A stretch of DNA of 64,000 nt from Planctomycetota bacterium (GTDB lineage Bacteria > Planctomycetota > Phycisphaerae > Sedimentisphaerales > Anaerohalosphaeraceae). The DNA lies in NCBI GenBank assembly GCA_019456225.1, contig VRUI01000020.1, positions 1 through 64,000 on the forward strand. The letters are read 5' to 3'. A program made the position numbers and the translations under genes. Position 1 is the first letter of the stretch. Every line of letters begins with the position of its first letter. Shown in pieces: positions 53,400-61,500 of this stretch. The notes under the pieces are model-generated. The model did no database searches. It was not told the DNA's origin and saw only the letters and a list, made by a program, of their open reading frames with translations.

Positions 53400-54065
53400 T
53401 CACTCACTCTTCTCAACGTCTATAACTTCCCTTTTAAGCCGCCTCTCCTGCACACTATCGAATACCTGTATCGACTTATACAGGCTGCTATCGATGTTTC
53501 TGGCGTACCTTTGAATCTTCGGCAGGGCATTGGTTCCTTCAAAATCTTTTAGAAAGGCCTGGCCGAGGGTTATTCTTTTTGGTTTAGGTTTAACGGGCAA
53601 ATCTTCTTTTTCGGATTTCGCTTCGGGCGACTCTTGCGAACCACCGTATGTGATATACTCAGGAGGCTTATCGGCAAAGGTTTCTGTAAAAGTCACGCGG
53701 ATCGGGATGCCGTCGCTGTTACACAATCCTTTATCAGGCTTTTCGCTTTCTGGCTCGCGAAGGGCATCCATTATCTCGCCTTCGATACGCGGGACACGCT
53801 GCTGCTGCCACATTGAAATAACGATCTTATCGAGCAGGTTGTATTCAAGCGTGCCGACGGGCTCGAAATAGGCAAACATCTCAGCATGCAAGAGATCGAA
53901 ATCGGCCTGGCTTTCGCCATCGATAACGGCATGGGCGGCTAGAAGGCCGTGCTTGGTAGCGTTACGGGCGACGATGGCCTTGCCGGCGGGTGTCTTTGGG
54001 CCGGTGGAGAGCTGTGCGTTTCTCCTGTTTGCGTCGAGTTGTTTTTGTGAGAGTTCTTTTACCAT
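53400..54065 (-). CDS. Conserved hypothetical, STGPKTPAGK family
   Basis: 221 residues. The N-terminus KQLDANRRNAQLSTGPKTPAGKAIVARNATKHGLLA is a motif I have seen in many uncharacterised proteins of planctomycetes and other bacteria; no biochemical role is known to me. The middle is helical (FDLLHAEMFAYFEPVGTLEYNLLDKIVISMWQQQRV), and the C-terminal half is charged and irregular. No TM or signal. It is the only gene between two 70-bp direct repeats and breaks the EPS operon, which suggests it arrived separately. Confidence 0.7.
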   Translation of the reverse strand: MVKELSQKQLDANRRNAQLSTGPKTPAGKAIVARNATKHGLLAAHAVIDGESQADFDLLHAEMFAYFEPVGTLEYNLLDKIVISMWQQQRVPRIEGEIMDALREPESEKPDKGLCNSDGIPIRVTFTETFADKPPEYITYGGSQESPEAKSEKEDLPVKPKPKRITLGQAFLKDFEGTNALPKIQRYARNIDSSLYKSIQVFDSVQERRLKREVIDVEKSE

Positions 54066-54259
54066 GAAGATCGTGAAGAAAAACAGCTACCAGCTAAAAG
54101 CTTAAAGCTTAAAAACAAAAGATTTGCCACAGAGGGCACAGAGTTAAAAGAGAAAAACTAAAAGTTTAAAATAAGCTAACAGCAAAGAGCTAGAAGCTAA
54201 CAGCAAATTATTTTGACAGGATTAACTGGATTTTACAGGATCAATTGATATAGCCGTAT
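54066..54259. other. Intergenic, repeat-rich
   Basis: Holds AGC heptads (54077-54112 and 54175-54208, such as AGCTAACAGCAAAGAGC), a GCCACAGAGGGCACAGAG piece of a second repeat type at 54126-54143, and a GACAGGATTAACTGGATT run at 54215-54232. No coding sign. Confidence 0.4.
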
Positions 54260-54329
54260 AATTTCATAGTTCGCCGAGAATGGGCCGTCGGGCGCGCTCG
54301 TCGGAGGCGCAGCTGTTAAATTTTGTGGC
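54260..54329. repeat. 70-bp direct repeat, copy B
   Basis: Second copy of the element at 53295-53364 in the same orientation, 965 bases away. Differences are single bases (A/T, A/C and C/T). It is GC-richer than its surroundings. Confidence 0.8.
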
Positions 54330-54397
54330 GGTGCTATTTAAGTCTGGACGGACTTCGTCCCCGTGGGTTGCGCTGTTTTTTGCGAAACCTAAATTTT

Positions 54398-54432
54398 TTA
54401 GCAAAAGGCTAAAATCTCTAGCCTTTGGCTAA
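54398..54432. terminator. Hairpin downstream of EpsI gene
   Basis: TTAGCAAAAGGCTA at 54398-54411 pairs with TAGCCTTTGGCTAA at 54419-54432 with one mismatch and a 7-base loop. It lies about 115 bases past the EpsI stop on -, preceded by an A/T run that reads as T-rich on +. Terminator or dispersed hairpin. Confidence 0.4.
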
Positions 54433-54545
54433 CATATTATCGTCGGCTACTAATTCGCTCGACTGTAGTTCAAACAGACCAATAGGTCGGTTTGAGATAT
54501 TATATTTCAGAATACAGATTTAAGGCTTCATCCGACATCTGACAT

Positions 54546-55409
54546 CTATTCGCTACTTGCTTCCTGCTTGCTGCTACCAGCTGTTTCTTGCTCGTTGCTG
54601 GCTGCTGGTAGCTGGCCACCGGCCAATTGCTCTTCGTCCGGGAAAAAGCTTATTATCAGGTCCGACAGCTCGATCGCTGCTGCTCTAACAGAATTTTCTA
54701 CCACAGAACTTACCTGCACCTGGGCGACATACCTGGCTGTATTGCCATCGATGTTCGGCATGCGGAACCTGAGGCCGACAAACTTATCCTCATCATTGGT
54801 AACCGTGCCGTTTAATACATAGAAATTGATAATAACAACCTCGCTGGAATCTGGAGAGGGCTTGTGGAAACGGTGGATCAGGCAATCGATCTTGCGGCCG
54901 CCAGCAGTAGTGAACTGGCTCTTTTCGGAACTGTCAGAAATCCACCCGGCTGCAGGATAACACGCCTGCGGACGGTGCCCAAGCATCGTACGGGGAGTTG
55001 CGGTATAGGCAACATAAACGCTGGCCCACTGGCCGGTAACCTCATTGACAAAGAGGCGGCTTAGATAGTCGTCGTTGCCGGCAACCTTAAGAACTGACTG
55101 GGAAATCTCAACCTCCCTGCCCTTCCAGCTGCCAACCTGCATTGGAAATTCGCTGAGCGGTTTTTCAAGAACGATGGGAGCCTGGTCAATGCGATCCAGC
55201 CAGGAAGCAACGCAGCGGTAAAGCACCCCCGAAACGACAAGCCCCGCAACAGCCAACACCCACGCCCCCTTTACGCCCAAACGCAAAGAAGACCATCCAC
55301 AGCCCGACTTTGAAGCACCAACACCCACACCCAAACTTTCGTCTCGCTCTTTCAACCTGATCTCCCGGTCAAACCGGCCATTCGGCCGATTTGAAATGTA
55401 TAATGTCAA
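54546..55409 (-). CDS. epsI: Exosortase-associated EpsI-family protein
   Basis: 287 residues from a TTG at 55409; an alternative TTG at 55355 has GGGAG upstream and may be the true start. One N-terminal helix (GAWVLAVAGLVVSGVLYRCVA, about 49-69) then the periplasmic EpsI domain: PLSEFPMQVGSWKG, then the family's hallmark GHRPQACYPAAGW. EpsI-like domains are often fused to or beside exosortases; here the exosortase is 29 kb away. The last 25-30 residues (QLAGGQLPAASNEQETAGSS and on) are heptad-repeat encoded and should be disordered. Confidence 0.85.
   Translation of the reverse strand: MTLYISNRPNGRFDREIRLKERDESLGVGVGASKSGCGWSSLRLGVKGAWVLAVAGLVVSGVLYRCVASWLDRIDQAPIVLEKPLSEFPMQVGSWKGREVEISQSVLKVAGNDDYLSRLFVNEVTGQWASVYVAYTATPRTMLGHRPQACYPAAGWISDSSEKSQFTTAGGRKIDCLIHRFHKPSPDSSEVVIINFYVLNGTVTNDEDKFVGLRFRMPNIDGNTARYVAQVQVSSVVENSVRAAAIELSDLIISFFPDEEQLAGGQLPAASNEQETAGSSKQEASSE
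54549..54635 (-). repeat. Heptad array coding the EpsI C-terminus
   Basis: On +: GCTACTT, GCTTCCT, GCTTGCT, GCTACCA, GCTGTTT and further units (GCTGGCTGCTGGTAGCTGG). It ends at the EpsI TAG stop and lies inside the reading frame. Confidence 0.65.
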
Positions 55410-56178
55410 TTGTATAATGTCTAATGAAACGGCCTAAAGGCCAGTTTCCAGTTGCCAGCTTTCAGTTTTCAGATTTCAGTTTTCAGATTTCATCAGTTAA
55501 CAGCAAAAACCTAAAACTTTTGACAAGATTACATGATCAATATTGCTAAGAGATTAACATTGAACCACTAATCAACTCTAATTCGCACTAATTAAAATTC
55601 AGCAGGAAGCAGGAAGCTAAAAGCAAAAAGCCTTTGGCTCATCGCTGTTTGCTCTTTGCTCTTTGCTATTTGCTGTTGTTTTAATTCTTCATTTCCGTTT
55701 GAGCCTTGGCCAAACGGAGCCAATGCCCTATAAAAAAACTAAGGAAACTACTTGTTTCGCGTAATCTTCACTATATAATCCTAAAGAGGTACGAATAGCC
55801 TAAAAAAAACTACTAAAAACTACTGTAAATTCCTTCCGTGGAATGTTTTTCACCCGTAATGAACGCTACGGACAAAATCAATGCGAGCCACAAAAGCCAT
55901 CCTGACCGACTCACATGATAGCGACAGTATATCGGGTAACCACAAGCAAGTCAACACAAAAATCCCAAAAAGCCATAGGAAAATACTAAGTTTATTGCTA
56001 ATCGCTCTTATGGCCGATAAAACCAAGGTTTTTCACCAGCAAATAGCAGGAAGCAGACAGCAATCAGCTAAAAAACAATGGTTTAGCCACAGATTTCACG
56101 GATTAACACAGATTTAAATAAGCAGGAAGCAGGAAGCCAGAAGCAGGAAGCAGGAAGCTGTTTGCTCTTTGCTCTTTG
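55410..56178. repeat. Long repeat-rich intergenic region
   Basis: 769 bases without a supported gene. Contents: a tandem ACATTATACA pair (55394-55425 area), CAGTTTT/CAGATTT heptads (55441-55500), a dyad AGC/GCT array (55601-55676), AGC heptads (56036-56072), a CACAGATTTCACGGATTAAC element (56088-56107) and another dyad heptad array (56121-56180). A 78-codon frame from 55881 is made partly of these repeats and is not called. Confidence 0.6.
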
Positions 56179-57462
56179 CTAATTGCTAATCCCTATCTTA
56201 TTTGCCCCGTCAACAATCATGATCCTGGCATTCGGGTCGGAGGCAACCCATTTATCGACAATATCCTGAATATTACCTGCAGGATACATATGCCCGGCTT
56301 CTACAACATCATCCGGCATCTGAGAGTAAACCCATATTTTTGAAAGCCGCCTGATCATCTCCGCAAATTTATACGGCTTATGGCTAAACAATCGATATTC
56401 GCTCTTAATAGACTCAAATATCTCATCCAGCGGCAGTGTAAGCCGGTTATAGAAATTCTCCAGCGTCCGCTCAGACCCCACACCGTCCGGACATGCCGAA
56501 ACAAAAAGCACCTCTCCGCCGGCCAATACCGCCTGTTTCGTAAGCTCCAAAGCCCGCTGTGAAATATAAAGATCAACATCATTAGGATCCCCGCCCGGTG
56601 AAACTATGAGGTATTTGACAGGTTCAACCTTCCGCATATTCCGCTGATCTGCAACATCAAAAGCGGCCCGACTGACCGTTTTTGCATCACCAAAACCCGC
56701 CCACTGCATCTTCGACGAACTGCTGATAGTCACAAAAGCAAACACACTCCGCCCGCCGACGATCCGCTCCATACACTCAAGCTGATCGGCCGCAAGCGGA
56801 TTACCACGTCTTGCCGCATCCGAATGCCATGGATGAACCCCAAAAGCAGACCTTTCGTCCAACGCCAAACTGTGATTACCCTCTACCGCAGCATAGGAAC
56901 CAACACCGGGAATAAAATACTTTACCGGGTTGGAGTATCCCGCAAAATAATGAAACTTGACATCAGAAAGAACAAGAAAAACGTCAAAATCATCGATTTT
57001 ACAATTATATTCTATCTTTGTCCCCCTAGCCGTCACCCCCAAAGAAACAAACTCATCCGCCAGACAGTCATGCACACAAACATCAAAATCACCCAAACCG
57101 GACTCAACGGCCGCCTTTTCCAGTAACTCTGTAACTCGCCTGTTACCTTCGGTATCGCAATCATGAGTACCCGTACAGATCATAAACCTAACGAAAGCAG
57201 AATCGACCAAAAAAGAGTTCAATTCACTCAGGATATCACCGATCGGCATATCCCGGCTGCCATCGGCCACCAGCACACAAATCCTCTTACCAGATACCGC
57301 CCCCCTGAAACCATCAATATCAGCGCAAGAAACGGCATTACGCACAATTTCCTGATTATCAGAGCGATCTTCACTACCCCAGGGCACAATAACATCAGCA
57401 ACCCTGCCCTCTGGAACAGAAAAGCTGACAAAACCCTTACCATAATGTAGTTTAATATCCAT
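56179..57462 (-). CDS. LarA-like nickel-pincer racemase/epimerase family protein
   Basis: 427 residues from the ATG at 57462, which has GGGA 6 bases upstream; earlier in-frame Met codons up to 57519 are less likely. Related to lactate racemase LarA. Compared from memory with the L. plantarum enzyme, the residues His108, His174, Lys184 and His200 correspond to His100 (CTGTH), His171 (FHYFAGY), Lys181 (NPVKYFIPG) and His197 (GNHS), with identical spacing for the last three. So the nickel cofactor (pyridinium bis-thiocarboxylate) site looks intact. No larB/C/E genes are adjacent; the substrate could be a hydroxy acid or a sugar acid. Its TAG stop is inside a heptad array. Confidence 0.88.
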   Translation of the reverse strand: MDIKLHYGKGFVSFSVPEGRVADVIVPWGSEDRSDNQEIVRNAVSCADIDGFRGAVSGKRICVLVADGSRDMPIGDILSELNSFLVDSAFVRFMICTGTHDCDTEGNRRVTELLEKAAVESGLGDFDVCVHDCLADEFVSLGVTARGTKIEYNCKIDDFDVFLVLSDVKFHYFAGYSNPVKYFIPGVGSYAAVEGNHSLALDERSAFGVHPWHSDAARRGNPLAADQLECMERIVGGRSVFAFVTISSSSKMQWAGFGDAKTVSRAAFDVADQRNMRKVEPVKYLIVSPGGDPNDVDLYISQRALELTKQAVLAGGEVLFVSACPDGVGSERTLENFYNRLTLPLDEIFESIKSEYRLFSHKPYKFAEMIRRLSKIWVYSQMPDDVVEAGHMYPAGNIQDIVDKWVASDPNARIMIVDGANKIGISN

Positions 57463-57866
57463 CTGCATTCCCATTACTTCTAAACAAACGAAATTCACGT
57501 CAAACAACATGATAGACAAATTGGCAATTTCTGGAAAGAAAAAAAGAGTTAAAAGAGAAAAACTTATCCGCGGATTTCACGGATTGATTACCATCAAGAA
57601 AAGGGAAAGAAACAGCAAACAGCAGTTTAGCCACAGATTTCACAGATTAACACAGATTATTTAAAAACTAAAAGTATAACTGAACCACGAATTATCGGGG
57701 CTTATTGCTGTCTGCTCATCGCTGCTTGCTCTTTGCTGCTTGCTTATTGCTGTCAGTTCATTGCTGGTAGCTCATATCCCCTTGACAAATAATTTATGGC
57801 GATTAAGTTTGATTCATGCCGAGCGTGAGCAGTTTTACATAAATGTAACATAAAATGATGAAATAA

Positions 57867-57882
57867 CCAAACGAACCCATTT
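57867..57882 (+). repeat. Direct repeat, copy 1
   Basis: CCAAACGAACCCATTT, preceded by TGAAATAA and followed by an AACAGCTTTCAG heptad piece. The same core with similar flanks recurs at 58116-58131. Confidence 0.6.
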
Positions 57883-58115
57883 TCAGAAAACAGCTTTCAG
57901 CAACCTGCGAACAGCTTAAAAGCTGGAAACTGTGAGTTGGTCGCTGGGGGCTATCCAAAATAACTACTCATTTTTGGATACATTTAAGAAGCTAGTATGC
58001 AAAAAACTTGAATATTATACAAATTTACGAGTGATTCTCGGACTTTGTGCTGGCAAAATACTGAATCTTATTATATATTAGTTAGCGGTCAGCTAAGGAA
58101 AAAAGGGTGAAATTT

Positions 58116-58131
58116 CCAAACGAACCCATTT
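58116..58131 (+). repeat. Direct repeat, copy 2
   Basis: CCAAACGAACCCATTT, preceded by GGTGAAATTT and followed by AACAGCTATGAA. The similarity to copy 1 extends to about 40 bases with mismatches. Confidence 0.6.
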
Positions 58132-58508
58132 AGAAAAAACAGCTATGAACGAAATACAGCTTTCAGCTACGAGCAGACAGCAATCAGCTAAAAGCTAAAA
58201 AGAGAATTAAGAGTAAGGTGTGAAGTGAAAAGGTTGAAATAATATAACAGCCCCCAGATGACAGCGATGAGCTAAGAGAGTAAGGTGAAAAGAGTAAAAA
58301 CAGTTGCCTGCCTCCGGTTTCCAGTCGCCAGCTACATTGGAATGAATAATGAAAAATCCCGATGTGAAATCTGGACAAGTTTCGAACAAGGAATCGCCTT
58401 TGGCGAGACAGTTATATTTAAAGCTGGACGCTGGCAACTCGTAGCTGATCTCTTTGCTGATTGCTCTTTACTTGTTGCTTAAAATAATCTATGTACAAGG
58501 AAGATACA

Positions 58509-61500
58509 ATGAATCAGAACACAAAAAAAAAGGTGAGAGAGCTTAACACAAACCAACAACGCAATCATCGGCAATTCTATTTCTTATGTCTGCTGATAAT
58601 CAGCCTGCTTACATTTACTGTCATTCCAGCATTCGCAGCAACATATTATGTAGATGCTGCCACCGGCGACGACACCAACCCAGGAACAAGTGCCAATCCA
58701 TGGGAAACGCTTGACAGGACATACACATGGTACAGCGGAGGAGAAACTCCAGTGGTACAGGAAGGTGACACAATCCTCTTCAGAAACGGCAACTACGGTG
58801 ATTTTACAGAAGTAGCAAACAATTCGAGTCAACTTGTTTACCGCACTAGTTTGGTAACTTATAAAGCAGATACAGGACATAGCCCTGCTCTTACTAACAT
58901 AGAAATAGATAACCAAGACAAATGGGGAGGGACTGGCGATGGTGATTCATACTTGCAAATTGAGGGGTTTGATGTCACTGGCGGAGTGGTTATAACTAAC
59001 ACTTCGTACGTAAATATAGTGAATTGCGTTTTAACGAGGGAACCTTTGCCTTACGCCGGAGTGTATGCTCCGTATTTCTCTAACTCTGGTTCTTCCGGCA
59101 TGATTATACGAGATTCATACCATATTACTGTTGAGGGCTGTGATATTCATAATGCTTACAGAGGGATAAACTTAGAGGGTTCTGGTGCCAATATAACTAT
59201 AGAAAGCAATGAAATCTATGATTTAGCAGAAGACGGCATTGAAGCTTCTGGTTATGATAATCAAATCATAGAAGATAACTACATACATAATATTCATAAG
59301 TTCCAAGGGGCTATTGCGTTTACATGCACGGTAACAGGAACATTTACAAATGGAGAAACTGTAATACAGGCAGTAACAGGAGCAGAGGGTATATATAACG
59401 GCGACCAAGCTGGAAGTGCCGATGCCTATATTTTTCAAACCACTGCAACTGAGTTTGAGACGGCAGGAGCGGGAGGAGGCACAATAACCGGACAAAACAG
59501 TGGGGCGACTTTATCGACCATCACGAATGTGGACCCTAGTCATACTGATGCTATACAATTTAACTCTACTACTATAAGTAATGTAATAATTAGAAGAAAT
59601 AGAATAATCCGCGAGGGTCCGGGAGGTTTTCAGGCACTTAAAATCCAGCCTAAAGGTAATATATACGACAATTTTGTATTAGAAAACAATCTTATTTGGG
59701 CACCTAAACCGATTTTGGGCGGCACTGGAACAACAAACATTAAAATCAACAACAATACCTTTTTCAGCCATAAAGCTGGTGAGTCGTGGACGGGCTTCCA
59801 GGATGTTAGTTTTTTTAATGTTACCGAAATGTTCAACAACATTTTTGGCTGTGGTGGCTCTGTTGCCTTTAACGCCGTTATCGAAGGAAACAATATAGTA
59901 GATACGGATGTATCTCCTGAATCGGCGTGGAATAATGTATTTACTGATTGGAGTAATGGTGACTTCTCACTTCCACGAACCTCTACAGCCGTTGGCTTTG
60001 GTAACGCTGCATATGCGCCCGCAACAGACATCCTTGGTGCTTCAAGAGACGCCAACCCCGATGCAGGCGCTTATGAATTTATAGGTATTACTGCAAACGC
60101 AGGCATCGATCAGTTTACTAAAAACACAAACGTTACACTTGACGGTTCGGACTCAGAAAGTTCCGATCCTAATGGTAACCCAATAACCAGGTATCTCTGG
60201 ACATGTGACCCTGCGATAAACGGCGGTGACCCGAACCTGTATGACGGTGCCAACTCCAGTGCGGCCGTCACACTACCCAATGATGCCACTGCTCATACAA
60301 TAACTCTTACCGTTTTTGATGGCGATGGAAACAGCGACTCCGACACAGTTGACATAACGGTATACGATAATAAACTGACTACATCTTCGGATACAGACGG
60401 TTCGGTCACGGAACCACAAGGCGGCGAAGGAGATTATTATTACGGGACTGGTGATATTGTCGACATCGTGGCGGAACCCGTAAGCAGTCTATATGAATTT
60501 GTAGACTGGACCGGGACTGGTGTCGGTGACGTAAATGACACCACCTCCGCAACCGCAACGATCGCGATGAATGCCGACTACACCATTACCGCAAATTTTC
60601 AATTAAAGCCGACGCTTACCATAACATCGGATAGCGGCGGCTCAGTTACAACTCCTGGCGAAGGAGTTTTCCCATACGCCACAGGGACAACCAATATTCC
60701 AATAACTGCAGCACCTGATGCAAACTACCATTTCGACGGCTGGACAGGAACGGCAACGGTAGCAAACGCGGCCCTGGCAACGACAACAATAACCAGCATC
60801 AGCGCCAACGTAACACTGCATGCAAACTTCACAAGGGAGCGAACCGTTACGATCTCGTCAACCGTCAACGGTTCTGTAACGACACCCGGCGAAGGCGCCA
60901 TCACGCGTGACGAAGGTACGGTTCAAGCTATCGCAGTAACCAAAACAGCAACCGGATATTTCATGTTCTGGACCGGAACAGCCGTCGATGCAAGTGCCGT
61001 AGCCGACCCAGCCGCTGCCGGCACAACAGTAACTTTCAGCGGTGACTATACGCTTATCGCAAACTTCGGCCTGGACGCTACAGGACCAACAGTAACCGCT
61101 GTCAGCCCGACAGCCGACTATTTGTATGCACCGACAAACGCCCTGGTAGTCCTGACCGTCGCCGACGCAGGCACAGGAGTCGACCCGGCGACGGTAGAAA
61201 TCGTAGTCAGCACACCAAACGACCCTAACGTAATTGTCTACACAGGCGACACCCCCGAATACACCAGCGCAACCGGCAAATGCCGCCGAGCTGGAACAAG
61301 TGCCGCCTACACATACTACTACCAGCCGGACACCCCCTTCAATGCTGAAGACCTGGTAACAGTCACAGTCGACGCAGACGACCTGCAAACCCCGACAAGC
61401 AACGACACGACAGGGGCGACCTACTCTTTCGAAGTCGCCACCCCAATATTCGGCGTCAACAAGGTAGTAAACTCGGTCGGCACCACAGCCGCAAGCAACG

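Larger units (their letters stand above)
57463..58508. repeat. Repeat-rich divergent intergenic region
   Basis: About 1.05 kb between the larA-like gene (-) and the large surface protein (+), so it should hold both promoters; none is clear enough to call. Contents: CACAGATTTCAC-type elements (57571-57589, 57626-57659), AGC/GCT heptads (57613-57625, 57701-57772, 57888-57950, 58140-58200, 58306-58335, 58422-58480), and a 16-bp direct repeat. No gene seen. Confidence 0.55.

Noticed and set aside
54066-54545. Structural RNA in the GC-rich 70-bp repeat
   Set aside because: No convincing extended stem conserved between the two copies; the differences do not compensate any pairing.
57770-57810. TTGACA at 57783 as promoter for the large surface protein
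   Set aside because: The matching -10 is poor and the gene starts about 700 bases away.
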